This document shows positions 9,348 through 20,978 of a DNA stretch of 64,000 bases, in pieces (positions within the stretch are counted from its first letter, which is position 1; each line of letters opens with the position of its first letter). The stretch lies in NCBI RefSeq assembly GCF_024323335.1, contig NC_066580.1:83871391-83935390 (forward strand), given 5' to 3'. The notes beneath the pieces are model-generated. The model saw nothing but the letters and a program-made list of their open reading frames with translations, was not told the origin of the DNA and ran no database searches. The translations under genes and the position numbers were made by a program. Source of the DNA: Lathyrus oleraceus (lineage: Eukaryota > Streptophyta > Magnoliopsida > Fabales > Fabaceae).

Positions 9348-10693
9348 TGAAATTCTAGTTATCAGACTTTCGATGTCACACGGGTTGTTATGACATCCAA
9401 TTCTGAACAGACAAGAATTATGCAAAACTTAAAAGTAAGTGCAGTAAATAACACAAGTAATTGTTTACCCAGTTCAGTCCAACATGACCTACGTCTGGGG
9501 GCAACCAAGCCAGGGAGGAAATCCACTATTAGTAGTATTAATTCAGAGCTAAACTCCCCCGTTTATAACTCTTCACTTAATCCCTACCCAATGCAATTTC
9601 AATCTTACACTAAGATCAGAGTTCCTACTCACTCCCCCTCAATCACCTCAGTGATTACTACCTTTAATCAATATTAAAGACAATTACGAAGTCACACTTC
9701 AAACAACTCTTGATTGTGCTTAACAGCTTTAATCAAGATACACAGCACTCACGCTTAAAAGCTTAGAGTGACACAACACTTACAACTCAATGAACATTAT
9801 ATACCAATGCAATCATCAATGTGATAATAGCTTGGCTTACAAGATATGTCTAATACAAGACTCACAAAAAATACAGCAGTGAAGTATGATGAACACACTA
9901 AATCTTCACGCCTCAAAATCCCCAGTCCTGAATGAAGGATTGCCATCCTTTTATATTGCAGCACTTGGGCCTTGTACTTGTATTCTCCTGAATTTTAGGT
10001 CACGCGAGTTCCCCTAAATTCCATATCTAGGTTACTAACAAATAGGCTATTTGTTAGGTTCATTAAATGTAGCTTGGTTGTTGGTTTCCTGGATTTTCTC
10101 TCAGCTGTTGAATACCTGAAGAATAGCCTGAGAAAAATGCTGAAACAGAAAAACTAAACAACCTACAATATAGCATATGCTATCAGGAATGAATGTCACA
10201 ACATTCAGTTTGACATCCAAATCAAGGACCATATGCTAAGTCTATTTTTCCTGAAAACAGACTATACAATTTGCTGTACTGTACAGAATCAATCTGTCCA
10301 TGCTTCAGTATCAGCGTACATTAATAAATGTCAAAACATCCAATTTTGACATTCATACATAGAGACTTACATCAGGTCTGTTATCCTCTTGATAAGAAGA
10401 CTAACAATAAATACTGAGTTATAGTAGAACATCACCTGTTCTATTCCTCAGTATCTACTGATAGGGATGAATGTCATAACATCCAGTTTGACATTCAATA
10501 AATCCTGTATTAGCTAATCCTGCAGTACACTACTCAGAATGTTATGACATCAGCCAAGACATCAGACTACATCTAAATATTCTAACATACAATGCAGTCA
10601 AACAAACATCTCCACAGCATGTCATGACATCAGTCAAGACATTAGAATCCAGCTAGTGTTTTACCATACAATGCAGCCAATTAAACACCTACA
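9348..10693 (-). repeat. Sire-1 3' LTR (1346 bp)
   Basis: Ends TG..CA in element orientation. Homologous to 16184-17529 with the same length. The outer part near 10693 (U3 in element sense) holds a series of related TGTCATGACA-like motifs; an open frame of about 95 codons on the plus strand (9390-9677) is antisense to the element and only mirrors LTR conservation. Confidence 0.96.
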
Positions 10694-11115
10694 AACTCCC
10701 CCTTTGGCAAATTTTTGGCTAAAACACTTTGGTCTCACAACAGAGTCCATAGCAGCGGAAATCTCACATCTAGCAGGAAATTAACCTAGCTAATACACTC
10801 AGAGTGGCAGCACACTCACACACATGGAAGTTAAATAAAAACTTCACATATCGGCACACATACAGAAGTTAAATAAAAACTTCTAATTGCAGCACACACA
10901 TACATACTCACACTCATTAGAAGTGGAACAACAGCTGCATAGTAGGGGATCTTGAATCTATCACGAATATCTGTTTTAACAAAACAATCTGTTGTCCTGG
11001 GGTTATCACAGGTGTTACTCCCCCTTTTTGTCAAAAATGTTGCCAAAGCAACACTTTAAATTACAGATCCACATAACCAGAATTACACAAACATGACAGA
11101 ATTACAGTCTTGGTT
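10694..11115 (-). other. Sire-1 3' untranslated region with polypurine tracts
   Basis: On the minus strand the last bases before the LTR read AAAGGGGGAGTT, the polypurine tract that primes plus-strand synthesis. A second tract, GACAAAAAGGGGGAGT (plus 11017-11032), lies about 320 bp upstream; repeated tracts of this kind are described for Sireviruses. Two copies of the small inverted repeat GAAGTT-AAATAAA-AACTTC are at 10827-10845 and 10865-10883. No gene seen. Confidence 0.8.
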
Positions 11116-11415
11116 TTACTTCACAGTTTCAACCAAGTCAACACCCACTTGATCTTGCTTCACAGCTTTGATCAAGTAGTCACACATATCAGATGCCATG
11201 ACTTTGTGTCTGACATCTAGAACCACTCCTGCATGAACATTGTCCTTGAACACCTGCAGGTGCATAGGCTGCCTCAAGTTAGGATATCTCCTTAACCTCT
11301 TGTTGCCACACTTGTTGCAAGTGACATAGCTATGATCTGTTGACCAATCAGAGCACACTTCCAATTGTTTAATAGGAAGAGATATTAAACAATACATCCC
11401 AAACATCAGTGGTTG
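11116..11415 (-). CDS. Sire-1 3' frame after pol (about 100 codons, readthrough ORF)
   Basis: Directly follows the pol stop codon in the same frame, with no second stop for 99 codons; an ATG occurs at 11406. It contains a CNKCGNKRLRRYPNLR segment with a CxxC pair and otherwise no motif I recognise. It occupies the position of the Sirevirus env-like ORF but is far shorter than the 658-codon frame found at the same point in Sire-2, and I see no similarity to it. It could be a remnant after a deletion or a different protein. Expression, if any, is likely by suppression of the UAG. Confidence 0.5.
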   Translation of the reverse strand, partial: QPLMFGMYCLISLPIKQLEVCSDWSTDHSYVTCNKCGNKRLRRYPNLRQPMHLQVFKDNVHAGVVLDVRHKVMASDMCDYLIKAVKQDQVGVDLVETVK

Positions 11416-11418
11416 CTA
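11410..11418 (-). promoter_or_regulatory. Stop-codon readthrough signal UAG-CAA-CCA (Sire-1)
   Basis: The pol frame ends ...LSENL, then TAG (11416-11418) followed by CAACCA (11410-11415). This matches UAG-CAR-YYA, the tobamovirus-type leaky context that was reported to drive stop suppression in soybean SIRE1. The frame after the stop stays open. Confidence 0.78.
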
Positions 11419-14400
11419 TAAGTTCTCAGAGAGACATATTCCCAGTTTGCCCCTTAAGTTTTCAAACTGAGTAGCATCCAGAGCCTTTGTAAATATGTCA
11501 GCCAGTTGGAGTTCAGTGGCTACATGTTCCAAGGCAATCACTTTGTCTTCCCCCAGATCTCTGATGAAGTGATGTCTAATGTCAATATGTTTGGTCCTGC
11601 TGTGTTGGATGGGATTCTTAGAAATATTGATGATACTGAGATTATCACAGAACAATGTCATGACATTTTGAGAGACATTGTACTCAGTGAGCATCTGTTT
11701 CATCCAAACCAGTTGGGAACAACTGCTTCCAGCTTCTATGTATTCAGCCTCTGAAGTGGACATGGATACACAATTTTGCTTCTTGCTGAACCATGATATG
11801 AGATTGTTTCCCAAGAAGAAACATCCTCCTGATGTGCTTTTTCTGTCATCAGCACTCCCAGCCCAGTCAGCATCATAGTACCCAGATAGGACAGGCTCAA
11901 AACCATGTGAGTACAGCATCCCATAATCACAAGTCCCATTGATGTACTTGAGAATCCTCTTGACTTGATTCAAGTGGCTCACTTTGGGCTCTACTTAGTA
12001 TCTAGCACACACTCCAACTGCATAGGAAATGTCAGGTCTACTTGCAGTTAGGTATAGAAGACTACCTATCATGCTTCTATACAAACATTGATCAACACTG
12101 GGCCCTCCATCATCTTTGGTTAACTTTAGATGAGTAGGTGCAAGAGTTCTCTTGTGCCTAGCATTATCCATACCAAACTTCTTAACTATGTTTTTGGCAT
12201 ACTTTCTTTGGGAGAAAAACATAGAATCCTCCATTTGGTTGACTTGCATTCCAAGAAAATAAGTCAGTTCCCCAACCAGACTCATTTCAAACTCAGATTG
12301 CATTTAGTGAACAAACTGTTGTACCATTTGCTCTGACATTCCACCAAAAACTATATCATCCACATAGATTTGAGCAATCATGATTTTGCCATCTTCATCC
12401 TTCACAAACAAGGTTTTATCTATCCCACCTTTTCTGTATCCATTTGAGGTCAGAAATTCAGTCAACCTTTCATACCAAGCTCTAGGTGCTTGCTTCAACC
12501 CATACAAGGCTTTCCTCAACTTGTACACATGTTTAGGTTGGTTAGGATCACAGAACCCTTTCGGTTGTTCCACATAGACTTCTTCATTTAAGTATCCGTT
12601 TAAGAATGCACTCTTCACATCCATTTGGAACAATTTGAACTTCAGAATGCATGCTACACCTAACAACAATCTGATTGACTCAAGCCTTGCAACGAGTGCA
12701 AATGTCTCATCAAAATAAACCCCTTCAACTTGAGTGTATCCTTGAGCTACTAGTCTTGCTTTATTCCTAGTAATTACTCCTTTCTCATCAGACTTGTTTT
12801 TGTAGATCCACTTGGTACCAATGATGTTAGTCCCTTCAGGTCGTGGAACTAGCTCCCATACTTCATTCCTTTTAAACTGCTCCAGTTCATCTTGCATGGC
12901 ATTGATCCAATATTCATCAGTCAGGGCTTATTTCACATTTTTTGGTTCAACCTTGGATACAAAGTAGGAATTTGAGCTAATTTCCCTTGATCGGGTAGTC
13001 ACACCACTATTGGGATCTCCTATGATAAGATCCTTAGGGTGGTCTTTCTGAATTCTGATAGATGGCATTTTGGTGGGTGCATCTACCTCACATTCAGTAG
13101 GAGTCTCCTGTACTTCTTCAGACTTGACTGGTATGTCTGTTGTAGTATCAAGGAATGTTCCAACATCATCTATGACATCGATTCCTTCCTCTTTATCATC
13201 CACAATAACATTTATGGATTCCATCAGGACATTGGTCCTGTAGTTGAACACTCTGTAAGCTCTGTTGTTAGTTGAGTATCCTAGGAATCTACCCTCATCA
13301 CTTTTGGGATCCATTTTCCTTCTCTGTTCATGATCTGTGAGAATGTAGCATTTACTTCCAAAGATATGAAAGTACTTCACAGTGGGTTTTGTGCCTTTCC
13401 ATATTTCATACAGAGTGGAGGAGGTTCCTTTTCTCAAGGTGACTCTATTGTGAACATAGCAAGCGGTATTCATAGCTTCAGCCCAAAAGTGCATAGGGAG
13501 CTTCTTTGCATGAATCATAGCTCTGGCAGATTCTTGAATAGTTCTATTTTTCCTTTCAACTATCCCATTCCGCTGAGGAGTTATAGGAGAGGAGAACTCA
13601 TGACTTATTCCTTCAGACGAGCAAAACTTATCAAACTTGGAATTTTTGAACTCCATACCATGATCACTCCTGATTCGGACAACACAACTGTCCTTTTCCC
13701 TTTGAAGTCTGATGCACAGGTCTTTGAAGACATCAAATGTATCTGACTTCTCTCTGATGAAGCTTATCCACGTGTATCTGGAATGGTCATCAACCACCAC
13801 ATATGCATATCTCTTTCCACCCAGACTTTCAACCTGCATAGGTCCCATTAAATCCATGTGCAACAGTTCCAAAACTCTGGAAGTTGTAGGATGTCCCAGC
13901 TTCGGATGTGACATCTTGGTTTGCTCGCCCACCTGGCATTCTCCACAAACTCTTCCTTCATCAATAAGCAGCTTTGAGATTCCTCTAACTGCTTCCTTGG
14001 ATATGATCTTTTTCATTCCCCTTAAGTGTAGATGACCAAGGCGTCTATGCCACAACTTCACCTTCTGTTCTTCCTTGGTAGAGGAGCACATTGTGGAGAA
14101 GTTTGAAAGCTTAGGTTCCCACATATAACAATTATCTTTGGATCTGGATCCTCTAATAACTTCTTGATTATCTCCGTTTGTCACAACACATAGCTCCTTA
14201 GTGAACTGAACATAGTATCCTTGATCACACAACTGGCTTATGCTGATGAGGTTGGTCGTTAGTCCTTTTACTAACAGTACATTATTCAGTTCTGGGACTC
14301 CAGAGTAGTCCAGCTTACCCACACCTTTTATTTTTCCTTTAGCACCATCACCAAAGGTCACATAACTGGTAGTGTGAGGTTGTATATCCACCAATATATT

Positions 14401-16113
14401 CTCCATACCAGTTATATGTCTTGAACAACCACTGTCAAAGTACCAGCCTTCTCTGGTATATGCCCTTAGAGCTGTGTGAGCTAACCTAGCATACCATTGT
14501 CGCTTTTTGATGGGGACATAGTGCCTATATGTCTTATGCTTAGGCCTGACATGAGGGGCTTGGTTAGGGTAACCATGAAGCCTGTAGCAGAAGGCTTTTA
14601 TATGGCCAAGCCTACCACAGTGGTGACATCTCCATTTCTGGAATTTCCTCTTTTGATGATTATTCATCCTGGTTCCCTGATGTTGAGACATTGGATGTGA
14701 CCTCCACTTGAATTTCTGAACTTTAGCCTTTGGGCGTTTGAGTTCAGCTGAGGATTTTTTCACAAAGCCTAAACCAGATATGGTTCCTGACTTCTGTCCC
14801 ACCTTTAGGATCTCTTCCAAGGTGTCAGTTCCTATATTCAACATTCTGATAGATTTAGTCATTTGATCCATCTTGGAGGTCAACAGGGTTATCTCACCAT
14901 TTAGACCCTCTATGACTGTCAGATGCTTCTGTCTCTCATCTTCCAGCTCCTTGATGAGCTTCTTCTGCTTTTCTCCTTGTACACACACTTCTGCACTGGT
15001 GACACATAGCTTCTTATAAGCTGCAGCAAGTTCATCAAAGGTCAGTTCATCTGCACTTGAGTCATCATCAGTGGCACAAACACTCGTTAGTGCAGTGACA
15101 TGTTTAGCAGATTCTCCTTCAGATTCACTTTCAGAGTCTCCCTCAGACCATGTGATAGCTAGCCCCTTCTTTTTCATCTTGAGGTAAGTAGGGCATTCAG
15201 CTCTAATGTGTCCATAACCTTCACAACCATGACACTGGATTCCCTTGCCTTGGTTGAACTTTTCTTCAGAAGTTGATCTTTTCCTGATGTCAGACGAGAT
15301 GTTCTTGACATTAGGTCTACCTCTTTGATCAATCTTCTTCATGAACTTGTTGAACTATCTCCCAAGCATGGCTATGGCTTCTGATATGCTTTCATCACCT
15401 CTAGTATATCCTGCTTCTGACTCCTCTTCAGTATTTGATACAAAAGCTACGCTTTTGTTCTTCTTTTCAGCATTCTCACACAAGCCCATTTCAAAGGTTT
15501 GGAGAGAACCAATGAGCTCATCCACCTTCATATTGCAGATGTCTTGAGCCTCCTCTATGGCTGTGACCTTCATAGCAAATCTCTTAGGCAAGGACTTGAG
15601 AATCTTTCTTACAAGTTTCTCTTCAGCCATTTTCTCACCTAGTCCACCAGAGGTGTTTGCAATTTCAAGAATATTCATGTGAAAGTCATGAATGGTCTCA
15701 TCCTCTTTCATCCTCAGATTTTCAAACTTGGAGGTCAACATCTGAAGTTTGGACATCTTCACCTTAGAGGTACCTTCATGAGTTATCTTGAGGGTATCCC
15801 AAACTTCCTTAGCTAGCTCACAGTGGTGCACCAGCCTGAAGATGTTCTTACTGATTCCATTGAACAATGCATTCAAGGCCTTAGAATTTCCAAGGGCTAA
15901 TGCCTCTTGCTCCTTGTCCCACTCTTCTTCAAGAATCTGCACACTGCCTCCATCTTCACCTATCTTCGTTGGATGTTCCCATCCTTTGTTGACAGCTCTC
16001 CAGACTTTGCTATCTAGAGACCTTAAGAAGACTATCATACGAGGCTTCCAGTCATCATAGTTAGAACCATCCAACACGGGTGGTCTATTTGAGTGTCCTA
16101 TATCCTTGTCCAT
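11416..16113 (-). pseudogene. gag-pol: Sire-1 gag-pol polyprotein, four in-frame stops
   Basis: One frame of about 1565 codons from the ATG at 16113. Gag: UBN2-type N-terminal domain (SNYDDWKPRM, HEGTSKVKMSKLQ), two CCHC knuckles (CHGCEGYGHIRAEC; CHHCGRLGHIKAFC). Protease: WYFDSGCSRHITG. Pre-integrase/zinc finger: WHRRLGHLHLRG, CGEC. Integrase core: HMDLMGP, RSDHGMEFKN, NGIVERKNR. RT: MDVKSAFLNGYLNEEVYVEQ, QIYVDDIVFG. RNase H: DADWAGSADDRKSTSGGC, STSEAEYIEA. Catalytic residues are present, but stops interrupt at 15355-15357, 12928-12930, 12304-12306 and 11995-11997. Sire-2 keeps a glutamine codon at the first site, so that stop is a C-to-T change. All pieces stay in one frame, so decay is by point mutation only. 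Confidence 0.95.
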
Positions 16114-16166
16114 GGTACTAGAAAGTAACTTCCCTAGATCTCACCCAGAAATTAACAGGCAGGGTG

Positions 16167-16181
16167 CCTGCTCTGATGCCA
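16167..16181 (-). other. Primer binding site, initiator tRNA-Met type (Sire-1)
   Basis: Minus strand TGGCATCAGAGCAGG two bases after the 5' LTR. TGGTATCAGAGC is the usual plant copia primer site for initiator tRNA-Met; here the fourth base is C. Sire-2 has the same sequence at 30362-30376. Confidence 0.92.
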
Positions 16182-16183
16182 AT

Positions 16184-17529
16184 TGAAATTCTAGTTATCA
16201 GACTTTCGATGTCACACAGGTTGTTATGACATCCAATTCTACACAGACAAGAATTATGCAGAACTTAAAAGTAAGTGCAGTAAATAACACAAGTAATTGC
16301 TTACCCAGTTCAGTCCAACATGACCTACGTCTGGGAGCTACCAAGCCAGGGAGGAAATCCACTATTAGTAGTACTAATTCAGAGCTAAACTCCCCCGTTT
16401 ACAACTCTTCACTTAATCCCTACCCAATGCAATTTCAATCTTACACTAAGATCAGAGTTCCTACTCACTCCCCCTCAATCACCTCAGTGAATACTACCTT
16501 TAATCAATATTAAAGACAATTATGAAGTCACACTTCAAACAACTCTTGATTGTGCTTAACAGCTTTAATCAAGATACACAGCACTCACGCTTAAAAGCTT
16601 AGAGTGACACAACACTTACAACTCAATGAACATCCTATACCAATGCAATCATCAATGTGATAATAGCTTGGCTTACAAGATATGTCTAATACAAGACTCA
16701 CAAAAAATACAGCAGTGAAGTATGATGAACACACTAAATCTTCACGCCTCAAAATCCCCAGTCCTGAATGAAGGATTGCCATCCTTTTATATTGCAACAC
16801 TTGGGCCTTGTACTTGTATTCTCCTGAATTTTAGGTCACGCGAGTTCCCCTAAATTCCATATCTAGGTTACTAACAAATAGGCTATTTGTTAGGTTCATT
16901 AAATGTAGCTTGGTTGTTGGTTTCCTGGATTTTCTCTCAGCTGTTGAATCCCTGAAGAATAGCCTGAGAAAAATGCTGAAACAGAAAAACTAAACAACCT
17001 ACAATATAGCATATGCTGTCAGGAATGAATGTCACAACATTCAGTTTGACATCCAAATCAAGGACCATATGCTAAGTCTGTTTTTCCTGAAAACAGACTG
17101 TACAATTTGTTGTACTGTACATAATCAATCTGTCCATGCTTCAGTATCAGCGTACATTAATAAATGTCAAAACATCCAATTTTGACATTCACACATAGAG
17201 ACTTACATCAGGTCTGTTATCCTCTTGATAAGCAGACTGACAATAAATACTGAGTTATAGTAGAACATCACTTGTTCTATTCCTCAGTATCTGCTGACAG
17301 GGATGAATGTCATAACATCCAGTTTGACATTCAATAAATCCTGTATTAGCTAATCTTGCAGTACACTACTCAGAATGTCATGACATCAGCCAAGACATCA
17401 GAGTACAGCTAGATATTCTAACATACAATGCAGTCAAACAAACATCTCCACAGCATGTCATGACATCAGTCAAGACATTAGAATCCAGCTAGTGGTTTAC
17501 CATACAATGCAGCCAATTAAACACCTACA
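16184..17529 (-). repeat. Sire-1 5' LTR (1346 bp)
   Basis: Same length and termini as the 3' copy. The element promoter is marked by CAATATAAAAGG on the minus strand (16783-16794), about 740 bp into the LTR. U3 contains repeated TGTCATGACA-like motifs. Confidence 0.96.
16783..16794 (-). promoter_or_regulatory. TATA box of Sire-1 5' LTR
   Basis: CAATATAAAAGG on the minus strand; the same block is present in the Sire-1 3' LTR and at the same place in the Sire-2 LTRs (30976-30988). Confidence 0.7.
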
Positions 17530-17534
17530 AGAAT
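17530..17534. repeat. Target-site duplication AGAAT, right copy (Sire-1)
   Basis: Perfect copy of 9343-9347; the Sire-H LTR resumes directly after it. Confidence 0.95.
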
Positions 17535-18506
17535 AAAAACTTTTTGGAAATGAGTCACACGTAGAAACAGATAAATTTGACACTGAATTTTATATTGATT
17601 CTCTTGAAATTCAAAGCTACTCCAGTCCACCCGACCAAGGCGATTTCGCCTTCGAAAATGACTTAATCCACTAATCTTGAAAGATTACACAAACAATCGT
17701 CTAAGAGAATAAAGTTCTCTTAGACCTCTCAAGTTTACAGACTTCACAAGTCACTTGAGGAGATTTTTCAGCAAATAAACAGAATTACCGTAATGCTTAG
17801 TGCTTCTAGGTAAGCAGAGATTACACAAGGTAAAAGAAAAGAGTTGTTCACACTTTAAAATAGCAGCTCGTGTGAGAGAATGAATAATGACAGGAGTGTT
17901 GTATATTTGTGTGTTTTTTGTGTCTTCTTAGAGAGGCGTTCCATCCTTTATATAGGAGTGATGAGAAGACCGTTGATGGTTTGCAAGTCAGAATCTTTGG
18001 CAATGATGGATGATTAATGTCATTAATCTTTGTCTTCTTTCCAAAACAATTTTGGGGCACCATAAACTTCTTCCTGAAATAGATTCTTTCCATAAGTAAA
18101 TTCCTTCATAGCTAAGCTTTCTGAATCAGAAGGTTAGAACCTCAGAGTCTCTATTCAACAAGAGTATCTTCAGATAGATGCTTTGTTGCTGATTATCTTC
18201 AGAGCTTGTTTCACTTAATTTCATTAGAGCACGAGGCTTCAGATCCGAAAGGAGTTCTTCGACTTCAAAGTGTCTGATATCTCTTGTTTAATTTCCATTT
18301 ACGTTGATCAGAATCAGAGCTTCTGTTTGTGTATCTTCTAAGTGATATCTCAAAACTTGTTTCTATATTGGATGAGTGTCTATATGACTATTTAGATTAG
18401 AGTTCTGCATACTTAGAAAAATTTCGTTAGGGTACCATTTTTGTTTCATCCTTTGTTATCATCAAAATTTTAGAGATATATTGTAGAAACTAAATTTGTT
18501 CTTACA
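17535..18506 (-). repeat. Sire-H 3' LTR, main part
   Basis: On the minus strand it begins TGTAAGAAC right after a polypurine tract (AAAAAGCGGGAGAT) and includes a TATA box CCTATATAAAGG (17945-17956). With the 51 bp at 9297-9347 the LTR is about 1.02 kb, a usual size for SIRE-type elements. Confidence 0.85.
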
Positions 18507-19221
18507 ATCTCCCGCTTTTTGATGATGATAAAAAAAATCAGAGTGATGATGAAACAGTAATGTAATCAAAATAATATCTCAGAGTCAGATAAAAACAAAG
18601 GACTCCCCCTGAGTTGGATCATCAGATTTCTCAGAAGTTCTTACCAAACCTTCCTTGTGTGGCAGCTGGTTTGTTATCCTGCATAACTTTAGTTCTCATA
18701 AAGCATTAAGATATTAATGTTCGTAGTGCATTGAGAGGTTTTAGATATATTTTCATCAAAGTTGTATTAGTTCTCCCCCTTTTTGTCAGACTCAAAAAGA
18801 CATAGAAAATAAAGCGAGAAACAGAATTTTTATATATGAGAAAAACGGGTACAGATAGGCAGCAATTCAGAAAGAGAGCACATAGCAAAAAACATAATGA
18901 AAACATGAGAAAAAAAAACAAAAGAGGCCTAAGTGCCTAAGGGTTTCGAGGTAGAGGCGTCCTTTGGAGCAGTTGAGTCAACAGGTTCTGAATGTTGTTA
19001 TTGACGGAGTCCTGAGGATCCAATCTTACACGCACAACTTGTTGCTCCTTCTGCAGTTCTTCCAGAGTTTTTAGGACTAGAGGGGAGAAGTCAGAGTTTG
19101 ATTGCTCCCCCTGAGTCTGAGCATCAGCGCTAGCCTTGGCATCTTCTTCTGTAGCTATGTGTGCTGCTTCTTCAGCGTCGGCTTTTCTTTTTATCTCAGC
19201 TTCAGCAGCAACAACCTTTTC
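18507..19221 (-). other. Sire-H 3' untranslated region with several polypurine tracts
   Basis: Purine runs on the minus strand occur next to the LTR (18507-18520), at 18602-18610, at 18773-18787 (GACAAAAAGGGGGAG) and near 19104-19112. Repeated polypurine tracts between the env-like ORF and the 3' LTR are described for Sireviruses. No gene is visible. Confidence 0.7.
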
Positions 19222-20978
19222 TTAAGCTTCTCTAAGTCGTTGCTTCTCTTCTAGGTGAGCTTTCTCTTCTGCTTCTCTTCTAGCCTTTTCCTCAGCCTCT
19301 CTGACCAAATGTGTCTGTAGCCTTTCTCCAGCATCTCTAACGAAGTCGTTGCGGACTTGTTCAGAGAGGCCTTTCAGTTTGAAGGCTTCAGAGGTCATCC
19401 ATCTGATCACTTTGTTCTAGTGAATCCTTACTTCAGAGGGATCATCACTAATACTGGAGTTTACAGACAGAGACTTGATCTTCTCCACTGAAGACTCAAC
19501 AAATAAAGTAATTGCTTCTTCTAAGGTGGGGAAGGTATGATCTGGGTCAGAGTTTGGGGATGATGATGGTGTTTGGGTGGTGTTAGGGAAGGTGATGTCT
19601 TCAGAGGATGGTATGGTGGGGGTAGCAGAGGGTGGTGGTGTTGGTTGTTCAAGTGGTGGATTTTGTGGTTGTTCAGATGGTGGTGTTTGTGGTTGTTCAA
19701 ATGATGGTAGAATTTGTAGTTCAGTGGAGGAGTGTTAGTTTCTGGTTAAGGTTGTGGTTGAGAGGAAAAAGCACATCCCTGAAGCTGAGATAGTGTGGGG
19801 GATTAAGGGTCTGACGGTTCTGAGTATGATGATAAGACATAGTAGGGTGGAGATGAAGGTGTAGAAGATGAGGGTGATGTGGTTTCGTTCAGCATTTCTG
19901 CTATAGAAACGGGTAAGGTAGTGGCAGAGAGATTGAATTTTTGAAATGGGGAAGATGGTGGATTAGAGGTTGGAGTGTTAGAGGGTTTAGTGGTAGAGGG
20001 TGGGGTTTCAGATTGGGTGTAAATAGGAGTGATTTGGGGAAGAGAAGAAGTAATTTGTTTTAAATTGACAGAGCAAGAAGGAGGCAGAGACTTACTTGGT
20101 GAATTAGTCAGAGGGACAAGAGGTCTTGACCCAGAAGTTTCTCCCAAGTTTTCCTTCTTGGCATTCTTTGACTTCTCAGAAGGCTCTCACATCCTCTTCA
20201 TGAAGTTTGGTGGATGCTCAGGCAGCCAATCCACCGAGAACTCAGAGATGTCAAGTCCTTGGCTTGCGAGATCCTTCAGATAATGTGCCACCACTTCTGG
20301 AGGATCAATCTTGGAGAAGAGGTAGAGGTTGTTGAGAATCTTCCTCTGATCCTTGAATGCTTCCCAGGAGGTATCTAAAGTGGGTTTCACCCTGAGTTTC
20401 TCAATCACCCCCATGCTCTTCAGATTGCGAGCGTTCAGAGGTCTTCCAATGTCAACAGTGACATCCTCCATCAGATTATGATTGATCAGGTGATCCACCA
20501 GCCCACTCTCGATCAGAACGTCGGAGATGAGTCTTCCCAAAGGCATGTAGGTTCTGGGCTTCATGTTGTTTCTGGTGTCCTTGATAGAGTCTCTGAGGTA
20601 TTTGAAGAGCAGCGCTGGCAAGTTCAGTTTTAGCCCTTTGTGAAGGCAGTAAAGAATGCACTTCTGATATGTATTGATGTAGTCAGAAGAGTTGGAGGCT
20701 AGGCGGTGATGGATGGTGCCCAAAATGATCTTCAGCCAGACTCGGAGGTTCTGGTGAAGTTCCTTGTTTTTGTAGGAGTTGCCTTCAGCGTTCTGTTGAA
20801 AGATGGTTGGAGAAATTTCCTGGGAAATGTACTTTGCCCTAGGATTGATGTTATAGGTCCTTCTTCCTCCTGTCTTTGTAGATTGGGGTAGAGACAACAC
20901 CAGTTGTAGAAGTTGTTTGTTGAGAAGATATTGGAGTTTGTTCTGTTGATTCCATTTGCTGAGAGTAGTTGTAGACAT
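19222..20978 (-). pseudogene. Sire-H env-like ORF, broken
   Basis: Frame from the ATG at 20978 (MSTTTLSKWNQQ) with a globular part (YMPLGRLISDVLIESGLVDHL, NARNLKSMGVIEKL) that stops at 20187-20189 but continues in the same frame to 19803 with a Ser/Thr/Pro-rich stretch. Further on, in a different frame, a highly charged coiled-coil segment (REAEEKARREAEEKAHLEE) reaches 19222. A globular part, a proline-rich part and a coiled coil downstream of pol match the layout of the SIRE1 ORF2, called envelope-like; its true role is unsettled. I see no convincing membrane segment. Confidence 0.72.

Larger units (their letters stand above)
9348..17529 (-). mobile_element. Sire-1: complete but mutated Sirevirus-type copia element
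   Basis: An 8182-bp element with two LTRs of equal length (1346 bp), a PBS at 16167-16181, one gag-pol frame (16113-11416), a short 3' frame, a polypurine tract at the 3' LTR and a perfect 5-bp TSD. The LTRs differ at roughly 33 sites by eye, so the insertion is older than Sire-2. It lies in the 3' LTR of Sire-H. Four in-frame stops make it non-functional as it stands. Confidence 0.96.

Noticed and set aside
9390..9677. About 95-102-codon plus-strand frame repeated four times (9390, 16226, 23849, 30400) with nearly the same protein
   Set aside because: It lies antisense inside the R/U5 part of the four Sire-1/Sire-2 LTRs. Its conservation is explained by LTR identity; no codon-biased substitution pattern, start context or promoter is visible.
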